From: Siphonodentalium dalli
Lineage: Eukaryota; Mollusca; Scaphopoda; Gadilida; Siphonodentaliidae
Assembly (NCBI GenBank): GCA_032622095.1
Contig: CP136063.1
Location: forward strand, 208,677,934 to 208,741,933
Reading direction: 5' to 3'
DNA length: 64,000 bases
The notes under the pieces are model-generated. The model ran no database searches. It was not told the DNA's origin and saw nothing but the letters and a program-made list of their open reading frames with translations. Position 1 is the stretch's first letter; the number at the start of each line of letters is the position of its first letter. Of the stretch, positions 9,550 to 20,987 are shown piece after piece. The position numbers and the translations under genes are program-made.

Positions 9550-12239
9550 CAATATAATATATTATTCCATGTCTATAACTTTTACCAGGATGTGGTTTAT
9601 GTGAATAAATTATTTAATTTGAAATTTGGCTTCGGGCAAATTTGCGCAATTATTTCAGGTAATTCATAGCAGAGGGCGTTTTGCGAGAATAAGCCTATAA
9701 TCTGGGAGTAATTCTATCTTGATCCCAGCGAAACTTAATAGATTTCACATGCACGGAGCACTCAGACTAATTAAAGGATGGCGAAGCATGTTCTTTAGAA
9801 ATATGCACACTCAAATGCATAATTATTTCACTAGGTAAAACTATTTTTGTTTTACAGAAACTAGGCGACATGAAGTAATTCCATTAATTTCATTAGTCGT
9901 GAATATTGCACCCAAACATGACACTGGGATGTTTAGCAGGAAGTTAAACTTGCGGGAAATTATATACCGATAGCAGTCTACAGCGCAAATAACATTTTTG
10001 AATTGTATCCAGAGTCTAGGTTTTGTTACTTGTGGACTCATGGACTAATTCGGGAGATATTATAGACGAGACACTGGTAAGTGCGTATATATATAGAATG
10101 CAGGCATTTCTTGGCAAATAAACCAAACTTAATGATGCAATGTCAAATTTGACACTATAAAACTATCCTCTGTTCATTTCCCATACCACAAAAAAAATTA
10201 AACCGGACACAAGATCCCATGGATGTGAGGTTTTGATAACCATATGCCGACTTTTGAATGATGAAGTTTTCACACGTTTGGATTTATTTGTCAGCCTGGC
10301 AAAAAAATCAATGATCGCCTCTTATAAAGACCGTCCAATCTTCGGGACCACGCAAATGTGTTAGGTTCTCAGTTAGAATCTTTTGTACTTATTTTCAGTG
10401 TAAAACTTATACATTAATCGTATTAAAATATGCGCAGTACTATTTTTCACGCACTCATCAGTGTGCGAATTTAAAACTGAGCGAAAAATAGTACACTCCT
10501 GAGTTTATAGCGAACCACAGGGGAAAGCAGATGTATATGTTGATGAGTTACATACATTACGGAAGGCTGGACTGAATATAGACAACTAGACCTGTTTTAT
10601 ACGGCTATATATTACATGCGGGTGACCAACATAAAAATCGTTACTCATAATTATGCAAAACAGCACATTATGGTAACATGGACGGTGTTGAAATACTTAT
10701 AAGAAATACACATGTGCCAGGCCGAAGGTGCACGAAAGTACGCCCCCTGTTATCAACGCTGCATGCAATGACACCATGACCAAACAGACTGAATTATTTA
10801 TGCCAACACAACCCTCAGCCAAGTGTTGATTTTTTTCTGAAGTCAGCTGCCTACAGTATGTGGCTGTAGTTTTACTTCCTTCGAGTTTATTCCAATGATG
10901 TCTTTAACTATTTCAATTGAGTATCACTGAGAATAAATATTTGGAGCATATAAACACACATCTTGACAACAGATTGATGATGCAGTCATGTTTTACATGC
11001 ACGGTCTGAATCCGTTGTTATTGTGTTTAATATACACATGTATTTTCAGAACGATTAAGACCTGAAAACGTCACCAGATCCAAAACTTTTAGGAAAATAT
11101 TGTTGTCAGTTTTGAATTCGCGCAGCTAGGAGCGCGAATTCAAAACCAAGCGAAATATAGTACCGCGAATTTCAATAGGAGTAAGGTAGATGTTTCTGAT
11201 TATTTTCGAGATGCTGTGCCGTGCGAATGGTTGTGATTGGCTGATTGCAGGTTTTGTTTTCAGTTTTCAGTTTTCGCATGGTAAAATTTTCGAATAGATA
11301 TTGTATGATATTAAGCAGATAGTATGAGGATAACTAAACATTGGTTTGAAAATAATTATTTAATTTAGAGAGCGTATAGTGATTAAGCATGTGCCCACTA
11401 TTTGCAGCTACACGTTACCCTGGATCATAAATGCGTAATTTCACAGAAAGTATATATAGAAGGTCGGGGGTTATATATTATATGTATATAGAATAAGTCA
11501 AATACAGTTTGTCCATGTATATAATATAGGAAAATAAATACACAGGACATTCCAAGCTTTACATATCATGTTCTACATGCATATACATCTAACGATAATG
11601 GGCTATATGCAATGAGTGATTGACTGTCGTTCAATTCCATATATTATATAGCCCCCTTCAGCCAATAACATAACAATTTTGAGTGTAGGCCTTCATAAAG
11701 TAACTTCATAATATCGCAAAGGGATATAATACGCATATTATATCTGGGGATGGTTGGGTTTTGTCATCGTTCTTTATTATCTGAGTCGATACCACACGCG
11801 GTAACGGTCCCATATATATACATGGAGAAAACATTAGTCCATAAAACATGATCATGTATGAAGACAAACACTGCCATGTCATATATTCTCACATAATCGG
11901 TAGATCAAATTCAATACATTATCATCTCTCTAATATACGTGCAGATGTTATACAAATAATCGTCAAATATGCTCCAGATTCGCGCTCGATGGGTTCAAGT
12001 AAAAAAAAAAAAGATTCCGGGTGAGGCCCCTTGGACCCCCACCTGCGGGAAATAGACACCCATCCTGCGCCTTCACACGCGCCGCTGTCGGAGCTTTTCA
12101 CATCGGTCCTGTGCCCCTCAAGTTAATATTCGAACCCGCCTTTTAAAAACGCTGGCTAGGCCCATGGAGAATGCTTTAATTGTAACAGCGCTCATTCATG
12201 TAGTTGCAGTATAGGCCGCCAAGTTAACGACATTCTCGA
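9550..12239. other. Quiet region upstream of the receptor exon
   Basis: No coding exon was recognised. Two short inverted repeats are visible: 10437-10492 (CTATTTTTCACGC facing GAGCGAAAAATAG) and 11112-11143 (TTTTGAATTCGCGC facing GCGCGAATTCAAAA). The last 230 bases before 12250 are richer in G and C than the rest and might hold the 5' untranslated exon or promoter of the receptor. No TATA box or start site can be assigned. Confidence 0.4.
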
Positions 12240-12249
12240 TCTATTTCCA
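12234..12249 (+). promoter_or_regulatory. Candidate 3' splice site of the receptor exon
   Basis: A pyrimidine-rich run ending CTATTTCCAG immediately precedes the receptor coding frame. The frame opens only just after this AG, which fits an acceptor joining an upstream non-coding exon to the coding exon. Confidence 0.6.
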
Positions 12250-12273
12250 GTGACGTCAGACAGAACATACGAC

Positions 12274-14577
12274 ATGCAATCCGCAAAGAATGCCATTGGG
12301 AGCGACGTGATTTCAGCCTTGATGCTGGTTGCATCCATTCAACTCACATTGCTGACAACAGTAGTGTTTTATTCCCCGATCAAGGCGGCGATATGTCCGG
12401 AAGAGTGTTTGTGTTCGGATCGAAATGGTGACATTTACGTACATTGCACGAGTTTACCTGCTTGTGTTCCCGACGGCACGATTGGCTTCAGTTATATAAA
12501 CAGAGAAGCCGACTTTAAACCAGATTTTTCCTGTTTGAACTGGAGACACGTTAGACACGTTAATATAGAGTGCTATGACATTAATCCGTCAACCAAGACA
12601 TTTGCAGGGTTGAACGGAACTGAATATTTTCGATTGAGAGTTTATAGTAGTATTGATGCATTTGTTCCAGGATTTTTTAGACATTTCACTCAATTACTGA
12701 GCCTCGATCTGACTGGTAACCGTTGGTTTACATTCGATGAAATGATACCGATGCTAAGCGACTTGCGGCACAGCCCAATTGAAATATTGAATATATCGCA
12801 AACTAATTTATACTCGACTAGTGACCATGTTACCTACGTCGCTGATAAGTTTTTCGCAGCGGTGGATAAACTTAAGTTGAAAGTCCTTAACATATCATGG
12901 ACAGGAACCACCATTGTGCAATCTCTACCGTCGTTTGATTCGGGCTTCGAAGGGTTAAATACTCTAGAGGTGCTTGATTTCGCATACGCGACGTTCTTGG
13001 CGGGCTCCCCTCTCATTAGCTTGACAGCGGATTTGTCAATCATACAAAACATTAAAACAATTTATGCAAGTGGTTTATATAGGATGGGCGTGTTGGCGCT
13101 GGAAATGCCTAATCAGTGCACAAAAGGAATATCAAAACGGTGGTCCAAAGAACTGTCGTGCAACAACCCCGAAGCTTTGCCACCTAAACTAGAGAGCATA
13201 TACATGCACGGATTGAACGGATATGGAGACAAGTGTCTCGAAGATCATCAGAAATATGGGTATGCTTTCTGCTTTTCAGCACATAACTCACTCCGTTACA
13301 TTTCTGTTCGCGGAGTCATCAAAGCCATCAACGCGATATTCGTTGGATTGACATCCATGCACACAATCGACATTCGTGACAGTTCGCTGGAGTTCATCTC
13401 GAATACTACACTGATGAGTTTCCCGCGCCTCAGTACTATACTTCTTGGTGGTAACTCGCTGTGGAAATGTGACACGTCTGTGATGGAAGATTTACTGGTG
13501 TTTAATAAGAAACTAGAATACGTGGACCTCAGTAACAATGAACTGACAAACTTGGGCCGATTTATGTTCGAAGAAAATAAACAAATAAGAGTTATCGACC
13601 TTTCGAATAACAAACTTAAACACTTATCACTGGAGCTTGTCGGATTGAATGAGTTGGAATTATTTAACATCAGTGGCAACGAAATAGCTTCCATATCTGA
13701 ACAAACATACAGGCAAATCAGGGATTTTGAACGACCAATCACAAAACCGTTTATAGACATGTCAAAAAATCCCTTTGATTACTCTTGTGAAACGAAGGAG
13801 ACTATTGGTCAAATTCGTGACATGAAGGACTCTTTGATTGGTTATAAAGGATACCATTGCACGTATAAAGGCAAGTTGGTTCGAATAGAAACGATTACAG
13901 TAGACGACCTAGAACATTTGTGTTTATTGAGAGTACTGTCCATTTGCTTGCCCCCAATATTGATCTTGGTAACATTAATAATCGTGTTTATTCTCTGTTA
14001 TATATTCAGAGCGCACATATTCAAACTCTACGTCAGGTGCCGATTTTGGAGGTACAAACACAAGCGCATTATGGCGGACCAGAGAGTGTTCCTAATCTAC
14101 TGCGGTAAAGACAGAGAAGTAGTTCTTGGTCAGATATATCCCAAGCTAAATGCGAAACTTCAGGAACACATGGGAAGGGAAGATGACGTTCTTTTCATAC
14201 ACGACAAGGATTTCCGCGTTCCTGGAAACATTGATGAGGAAATTGTCAGAGGAGTTGATTCTACCAGAGCTATACTTGCTATCGTCAGTAAGAACTTTCT
14301 GAAAAGCGCGTGGACTCAATTAGAGGTGACATGTTCGTGGATAGAGAAACGCCCAATAATACTGGTTTTTCTGGAGGAAGTCCCCGAGAAAGATCTGAGT
14401 CCGGTGCTAAGATATTTCTATAACAAGAAGGTCCGACTTGTTTGGTCAGAAAAGGTGTTGGATGGAGGAATATTCTGGGACACTCTCGTGGCGTCTTTAC
14501 TTGATGTACTCTGCCACCGACCAGAAGGGAATAGAAATGTCGATGCTGTGGTAGTACCATTAGTTGGATTTGAATAA
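12274..14577 (+). CDS. Toll-like receptor (LRR ectodomain, TM, TIR domain)
   Basis: A 767-residue membrane receptor encoded in one exon. The frame is open from 12250, but that codon is GTG and directly follows a splice acceptor, so the first ATG (12274) is taken as the start. A hydrophobic signal peptide (about residues 12-38) is followed by a cysteine pair cluster (CPEECLC...C, LRRNT-like), about ten leucine-rich repeats (clearest: LEYVDLSNNELTNLG, IRVIDLSNNKLKHL, LELFNISGNEIASI), and one C-terminal cysteine-rich cap (NPFDYSC...C). One membrane span (about 554-578) then leads to a TIR domain (about 604-745). In the TIR domain box 1 is atypical (RVFLIYCGKD), the BB loop is clear (D644-KDFRVPG-651, proline present), and box 3 has the FW pair at 734-735. 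Having a single cysteine cluster next to the membrane places it with vertebrate-like (V-type) rather than Toll-like multiple-cluster receptors. It should sense microbial ligands outside the cell or in endosomes and recruit MyD88-type adaptors; the ligand is unknown. The protein appears intact. Confidence 0.95.
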   Translation: MQSAKNAIGSDVISALMLVASIQLTLLTTVVFYSPIKAAICPEECLCSDRNGDIYVHCTSLPACVPDGTIGFSYINREADFKPDFSCLNWRHVRHVNIECYDINPSTKTFAGLNGTEYFRLRVYSSIDAFVPGFFRHFTQLLSLDLTGNRWFTFDEMIPMLSDLRHSPIEILNISQTNLYSTSDHVTYVADKFFAAVDKLKLKVLNISWTGTTIVQSLPSFDSGFEGLNTLEVLDFAYATFLAGSPLISLTADLSIIQNIKTIYASGLYRMGVLALEMPNQCTKGISKRWSKELSCNNPEALPPKLESIYMHGLNGYGDKCLEDHQKYGYAFCFSAHNSLRYISVRGVIKAINAIFVGLTSMHTIDIRDSSLEFISNTTLMSFPRLSTILLGGNSLWKCDTSVMEDLLVFNKKLEYVDLSNNELTNLGRFMFEENKQIRVIDLSNNKLKHLSLELVGLNELELFNISGNEIASISEQTYRQIRDFERPITKPFIDMSKNPFDYSCETKETIGQIRDMKDSLIGYKGYHCTYKGKLVRIETITVDDLEHLCLLRVLSICLPPILILVTLIIVFILCYIFRAHIFKLYVRCRFWRYKHKRIMADQRVFLIYCGKDREVVLGQIYPKLNAKLQEHMGREDDVLFIHDKDFRVPGNIDEEIVRGVDSTRAILAIVSKNFLKSAWTQLEVTCSWIEKRPIILVFLEEVPEKDLSPVLRYFYNKKVRLVWSEKVLDGGIFWDTLVASLLDVLCHRPEGNRNVDAVVVPLVGFE

Positions 14578-14840
14578 TTGTTGATTTAGTGATATCACAA
14601 TATGACCGAAAGGGTGCTATGACTATGACTATGGTGTATTATTCATAACTGTATATAAATTGTACTCAATTATACAATATATTTTAATTTTATAAAAATG
14701 AGCTATAAGAGACAGCATAACCAAGATGGGTGTCTACCTGCCTTCACTGTGGAACAACAACTTACACATAGTAATAATTTGTTTTTTATCAACGTTTTGT
14801 CCCGTTAAGTCAATAAATTAATATGGCAATGTGTTTCATC
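14578..14840 (+). terminator. Receptor 3' UTR with poly(A) signal
   Basis: AATAAA at 14812-14817, about 235 bases after the stop codon, is the first canonical poly(A) signal downstream of the receptor frame. Cleavage would be expected 10-30 bases later. No GT-rich element was checked. Confidence 0.6.
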
Positions 14841-15048
14841 TATTGAGTGGCTTTATGTGCTGCAGAGAGCAAAATATGTATAAGCCATACAAACACCCAG
14901 TACACTCAGTATATGGTTTCCACTCTCTACTCCGAGAGTCCGAGGCATACATGTATATTGTTTCCTGAGTTTTCAGCACTAATTCTATTAAATTTCCTAT
15001 TTGTGACATGTATTATATCTATACCCAGAGACGTGGTGACAGGGGGGT

Positions 15049-16030
15049 TTGATGAGTCAACAGTTGGACATTTCATACCTGGGGGGGGGGGGGGGTATTG
15101 TTTTTAGACCAATATTTGTATATGTTCCTACTATTGGTCAAAATTTTGGACTGAAATGGCCATCAGTTGGAAAGTTTCCAATTTTCCAATCTTATGGTGT
15201 CAGGTTGGAAATTTCCAACACTTGGAATGCTTGTGTCCTTGTCCCGGCCTCCCCCGTGGCCAGTCAAAAACTACTATTTAATTTAAGAAAACAATATTGT
15301 CCTACATTTGGTCAACATTGTCATTGGAATTGTCATCAGTTGAAAATTTTCCAACCTTAGTGGGGGTGTCAGGTTTGAAATTTCCAACGCTAGGAAGGCT
15401 TGAGGCTAGTCTAGATGCTAGAATTTTGCGATTTTCTTCTCCAGATTAAAAAAATTTCTAACACCGGGCCGAACTATGTTCGGCCCGGGGTGTCATAATC
15501 CCTCCCCCGTGGCCAACAAAACTGCTAATTAGTGTAAGAAAATAGTATTTTACTACATTTGTTTTCAAAATTGTGGACTGTAACTGTTATCAGTTGGAGA
15601 ATTTCCAACCTAAGGGAGAGTAAGAGGTTTGAAATTTCCAACACTAGGAAAGCTTGAGGCCAGTCTTGATGCTAGGATTTGGCGATTTTCTCGTTTAGTT
15701 TTCAAAACTTTCTCACACCGGGCCGAACAATCATGGTCGGCCCGGTGTGTCCTGATCTCTTGTCCGTAGCCGTGTGCATTTGTCTGGAGTTGGACCACGA
15801 GATGATAGGATTATGCAATTTTCAGGTTCAAATAAATATCTGAATGTTCCCATAATGGTATATAGAACCATGATTTATGAATATATAGGCTATTAAGTCT
15901 GAGCACTGAGATGCAAGGGGGTGCAAAAATGGAATTATGCAAAACTTGTGTTTGGTCGGATTCATGGGGGTGCTGCAGTTGGAATTCCCCCAACGGAGAC
16001 CCTCTAGCCACGTCCCTGTTTGCACCATTC
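15049..16030 (+). repeat. Interspersed repeat with 250 bp internal units (family B, copy 1)
   Basis: Built from units containing TTGGAAATTTCCAAC, a 'cccgtggcc' block and a palindromic core CACCGGGCCGAAC...GTTCGGCCCGG (15464 and 15716, about 252 bases apart). A G-run lies at 15080-15096. The same units appear reversed at 62440-63500 and in part at 59925-60145. The right part (15990-16030, 'cggagaccctctagccacgtccctg') recurs in all three copies, so this is a multi-copy dispersed repeat. No coding capacity was recognised. Confidence 0.8.
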
Positions 16031-16735
16031 GAAAAAATAAATAGAGCATGCATAGCTTGGGGTTGACTTAGCGGGTAAAGTGCCATGTGGGGTGGATAAA
16101 GTTCACAATGCGAAGTTATATACCCACCCACTCGACACTGTACTCACATAGTCAACGATAACATATGCTCTATTTATTATATTTCACCGAACAATTTGAA
16201 CTTATAGCACGCAAATACATGCTGCCGGACTGTTCAAAGTACCACAAGGAGATGTTAGTAGATAAGTACAACTCGTTTACTGAGAGCGCTTACATGTAGG
16301 TATCCACTTAACGATAAACAGTTTAAGATACATATATTTGTCCGAATAATTTCTTGATCTCCAGTTCAATAAACCGAAACATGTAGTATTTAAGTTTCAT
16401 TTCGAATGCACGAGCACCAGAAACTGTACCGCAAGGTGAATTCAACAGAATATTGCCACTTCGCAAGTTGAACATGTTTTCACGGAAACATTTTAATCGA
16501 CCAAACAGATGACGCCATTTCTGGATGAGGTGAAATATATGTATATACTGCCTAATTAGTATTATTTCCGTCTTGTTTTGAATCACGAAACCCACCCTTC
16601 TTGTATTTTCGGAAGGGTGCGTCGGTTACACAATCGTAAATTCATATCAAACTGAAATTATCCTGAATTTTCTTATAATTTCACATTCATTCTGTGTTTT
16701 CCTCATGAATTGCATAAGTTTGCATGGGTTAATAA
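16031..16735. other. Non-coding stretch
   Basis: No exon or clear repeat recognised. Confidence 0.4.
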
Positions 16736-16739
16736 TTAC

Positions 16740-17445
16740 TTTACAGCAGTATTGACATTCCTGTTCATGTGCTATATATAATGCTGGTGGGTCCTGCTAA
16801 TTTGCTATACTGCATGTATGACCTACTGAATTGCTACGATGGTTGTTGGTCCTGCTAATGTGTTATAATGCCGGTGGGTCCTGCTGAATTGCTACGATGG
16901 TGTGGGTCCTCCTAATTTGCTATACTGTATGTGGGTCCTGCTGAATTGCTATGATGGGAGTTCTGCTAATGTGATATAATGCTAGTGCATGGATCCTAAT
17001 AATTTGATACGGTACGGAACAATGATGCTGAACTACGAAATTGTACCGTTATTTTTTTTCTAAAGTTGTCATTTTCAAAAGACATTATGTTTATAACACA
17101 TTCAAAAATATAAATATTATTAGATATTTTAATGACACTTTGTGTTGTTGACAACCTGTCATAATAAAATGGCTGTTCCTGTCATTTTGCAAACACTTGA
17201 GCGCCATGGTTAAAATGTGTTAAACTATGTTTATAGCTTCGTGACTATTTCATGCAGACACTATCGTTTTCTCAAATCGACTTAGTAGCCAAACACCACA
17301 TACTGACAACTAAAAACAAAATAACAGTACATTTTCTTAACATCATCAGTTTTTCCTATTAGCCTCATAGTAGCATAGCAATTCAGCAGGACCCATCAAG
17401 CATCATAGTAAATTAGCAGGACCACTTAACCAGATGTGTACACGT
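16740..17445. mobile_element. Foldback element with minisatellite arms (family C, copy 1)
   Basis: The left arm (16780-17010) is a run of about 29 bp units of the type GGTCCTGCTAATTTGCTAT. The right arm (17355-17430) has the complementary units (ATAGCAATTCAGCAGGACC type). Between them is a unique core containing GTACCGTTATTTTTTTTC and AAGTTGTCATTTTC. The same design and the same core phrases recur at 51385-52410. Arms made of tandem repeats in inverted orientation define foldback-type elements. Confidence 0.75.
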
Positions 17446-17881
17446 TGTAAATCGTGCCGTTCCGTGTAAACATGGTAATGAAGTTCGTGTGTTAGAATAT
17501 CAAGTTATATTACATACAATGGAAATGTAGATCGTCAGAATATTACAAAAGCAATAAATTACTAAGCTTATCCAGAGGCTCGGGTATATGTGGGCCTGTA
17601 ATTTGTGAACGATTCAAGCAAGTCCTTCGTACACGTTGTGATCGTATCCGATAAAGAGCGTTAGTGGGTTATTTCACAAAACAACTAGACAACAAAGAGC
17701 GTTCTCGGTTGTGATTATTTGTACTCGTTTTTAACGTAAAGCTGACGCGGAGTAGTAGAGTTTCGTGATGTTTATTCAATACAAATGAAGGTGATTGCAA
17801 GTATTTTTCTGTTTTCGTTTGTCTAATAAGCTGAAAATTATATACCTTAGGAATGAAGGTGTCAATTTTTATTGCGAATCT

Positions 17882-18505
17882 TTAAGGATGCACTGTCCGA
17901 CTGAGCACACCGCATTACAATTTCTTCTAATTTAACACACTAAATTACTGTTTCTTCTGCTGGGGTGGGGGTGAAAAATATTTGATTTGAGTCGAAGAGC
18001 CGACCCCTTCAAACATCAGATATTTTAGATTTTGAGTTTTACAATATATTTATTTTCCACAATTCGATTTGCATATATGGTATTATAACTTGTCTCTACA
18101 CATGTCCAAGCAAAACACATGATTACTGAATCGGGAATAAGTATACTTATGCATCCACATGCCGACTATTACAAGATAATGTCGTCTTTGTTTCTGGCGA
18201 TACTTTTCGTCGTCTTTTATTCCGAGAATCATTTCCGATCACTGCTAAACGCTACCCCCTCCCCACAACGTTTGATACGGTTACCGCGCATGTCCGTATA
18301 TAATATGTTTTCGGTGGATTTTTTGGTAGGCTGACAATTCGATGTGTAGAAAATTATTAGATTTAAAAAATTCCAAATCTTAATAGTTCTGAGCTTTGGA
18401 GGGTGTATGGATCCTCGGCTCAAATCAAATATTGTTCACCCCCGAAGCCGAAGAAATGGTAATTTAGGGGTGTTAAATCGCACAGGGAATATTTAACACA
18501 CTACA
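17882..18505. mobile_element. MITE/foldback (family D, copy 1)
   Basis: The left arm around 17925-18010 and the right arm around 18395-18495 are inverted copies of each other. They share AACACACTAAATTAC facing its complement, a 'gaagccgaagaaatggtaattta' block, and TCAAATCAAATATT. A TTAA at 17882-17885 abuts the left tip, but the right tip is not certain. It is related to 54312-54756, which has both tips preserved. Confidence 0.65.
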
Positions 18506-19262
18506 TCAGGGTGGTCCGGCGTTGCACAGGTCAAAGTGATGTGGAAACCATCGTTGTCGAGATTTGGTGGCATATAGAGAATACACTTGCTCAAAGTGTT
18601 ATTCTCAAAAATTTTACACCGAAATGGCCATCACTAAACGTCATATGACGCAAATACAACTTGTCAGGATCGACGAATTGAATGGAAGTAAACTTCGTGT
18701 GAGAGCAAAAAGAACTACGTAGAATCAATCGCATCGGGAAGAAAACAATTCCTCTGGGAGGAAACCTCTGAAAGGGACTCAAAGTCTTCGTCGTGGGTAC
18801 ACATCTGGAAAATCATGAAATACAACAAAATCATCCTTATCAACTTTGTTCTTATATTCATTATTATAATTGGCCCAATAAAGATGTCTTTTCGCGTTGT
18901 AACAATTGCTCTATAAGCTTTATCTATTTATGTCAACAAACATCACTAGTGGAAATTGAGATTCAAATAATCAGCTAAAAATCTGTTTTCTACATGTACC
19001 ATACGTATCAATGCTTAGACCTTTCCTCATGCTGGCTGGTATGTCAATATTTCGTGTATTTGTCAAACACAATTTAGAAGCTCGAGTGAGCCATCCCCGT
19101 TTAATCTTATTTGAAAACGCCCTCGAGCTGATTATGGTAAGCATACTGTGAGCAGCAAGTTACTGTAACAGTTGATGTTTACATAACAATGGTTTCAACA
19201 CACGTCTTATCGTTATTTTAGGATTATTAATAATGGAAATATGAACAAAGTTTATCAAATTT
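18506..19262. other. Non-coding stretch
   Basis: No exon or clear repeat recognised. Confidence 0.4.
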
Positions 19263-19264
19263 TG

Positions 19265-20390
19265 CCATATTCCTCTTGACATTGATGAATTCACAGACAC
19301 TTTTTAATTATTTTTCACCCAATTCGAAGGCATTTAGTCTATTTAACCGTTTCTTTACTAAATACTCAGTGACGAGTAGTTCTCTTATGAAATGTTAAAA
19401 TAATAAGTTCAACACACATATTATCTGAACATTTCCCACAAATGTATATGAATCCAGCTGCACTTATACTTTATATACCGTCTGTTTATATATAATAATC
19501 CAGCTGCACATGCCACAGATGTCGTGTGTCGTTATATATCTCCTAAACATTCCTGCAGATGAATAAAAGACCATTCCGATGCATAACTGATGGAAGAATC
19601 CATTTACGAAGAAAGAGTTAAATCGTGCTCACGTAGAGCCCCCCCCCCCCCCCCCCCCCACACACACGTCATGCTCACGTAGAGTCCCTCCCAAGTGTCA
19701 TGTTCATGTTGAATGTTGAATCACAGTTGAATGTATCTGAGACGTTAGCACCAGTACCATTTGGGTTCTGGATATGTGTATATCCGATGGAAATCTCGAA
19801 ATTCGTTAGCACCAAAGGTATCGTTTCCACCACCATGGTAATTTCTGTGATATCTACTTTTTCCACATTTCTCTTGATAATGATGAATTCACAGACTTAT
19901 GAACTATTTTGCAAGTAATTCGAATACCGTTAGTCCATTTAACCCCTTTATGTGCTAAATACTCGTTGAGTAGTTCTCTTATTAAATGTTAAAATAATAA
20001 GTCCAACAAGCTTATGATCTGAACATTTCCCACACATATATGTGAATCCTGCTGCACTTGTACTATATGCCGTCTGTTAATATTTTCTAAACATCCCTGC
20101 AGATTAATAAAGGACCATTCTATGGATACTTTTTACTTATATATGGGAGAATCCATTTATAAATAAATTATTAATCATGCTCATGTAGGGCATATTTTAG
20201 AGCCCCGCCCACATATCCAGTGCATGACGTTGTCGATTAGAGTTGAATGTGTTGCATCCTGGCAGATTAGCATTGGGGTTCTGCCCTTCATCCACCATGT
20301 CCGATGAACAAGCCGAAATTCATTAGCATCTGATGAAGCGTGTCCAACACCATGGTGATGTCTGCAAATGAACAAAGTGATAATACCAAT
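19265..20390 (+). repeat. Tandem duplication, 598 bp period, about 1.9 copies
   Basis: The phrase GATGAATTCACAGAC at 19284 returns at 19882, followed in both copies by the same order of landmarks (AAATACTC..GAGTAGTTCTCTTAT, ATCTGAACATTTCCCACA, ATGAATAAAAGACCATTC-like). The part after these landmarks in copy one (19684-19860) has a more diverged partner at 20215-20390 (TTAGCA...TTGGGTTCTG...CCGATG...CGAAATTC). A 21 bp poly-C run (19639-19659) interrupts copy one. No function was recognised. Confidence 0.75.
19639..19659. repeat. Poly-C tract
   Basis: 21 consecutive C, followed by a short CA run. Confidence 0.9.
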
Positions 20391-20594
20391 CATGTGTGTG
20401 AAAACCGCCAGCCAGGTGTGGACCCGACAAGGTCACACTTGAAACAACAACCATCTAAAGACTATAATACAGACTGATATAGATTATAGAGGTGTAGGCC
20501 TATATAATACATTATGTTTTTAATTTCCAACAAAATCATGGACGTAGTTGGGGGAGTCAATTAGAGTTTTTCAACTGAACTCCAGCCCGTTGAG

Positions 20595-20950
20595 AGGGCA
20601 CGGTACCTGAGGCTCCCCTATATATAGCTATGGTGCACACCACCCCTTGAGGTTTGCATAGTACTTGAGACTCTCCCTATATATGCCTTGGACACCCCCT
20701 TGGTGTGTATATATTACCCGAGATTCATCCTATATATGGTGCACCATATTGAGGTTTGCATGGTACCCGAGACTCCCCCTATACATGTATATGGTGCACC
20801 ACATCTCATGAGGTTTGTATGGTACCCGAGACTCCCCCTATATATGTGAATGGTGCTCCCATCTCATGAGGTTTGTATGGTACCGAGACTCCCCTTATAT
20901 ATGTATGTGGTGCACCCCACCCCTAGATGTTTGTATGGTACCCGAGACTC

Positions 20951-20987
<37 letters not shown>

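Noticed and set aside
12250-12273. GTG at 12250 as receptor start
   Set aside because: Nuclear genes start at ATG. GTG directly follows a splice acceptor, so these 24 bases are better read as 5' leader.
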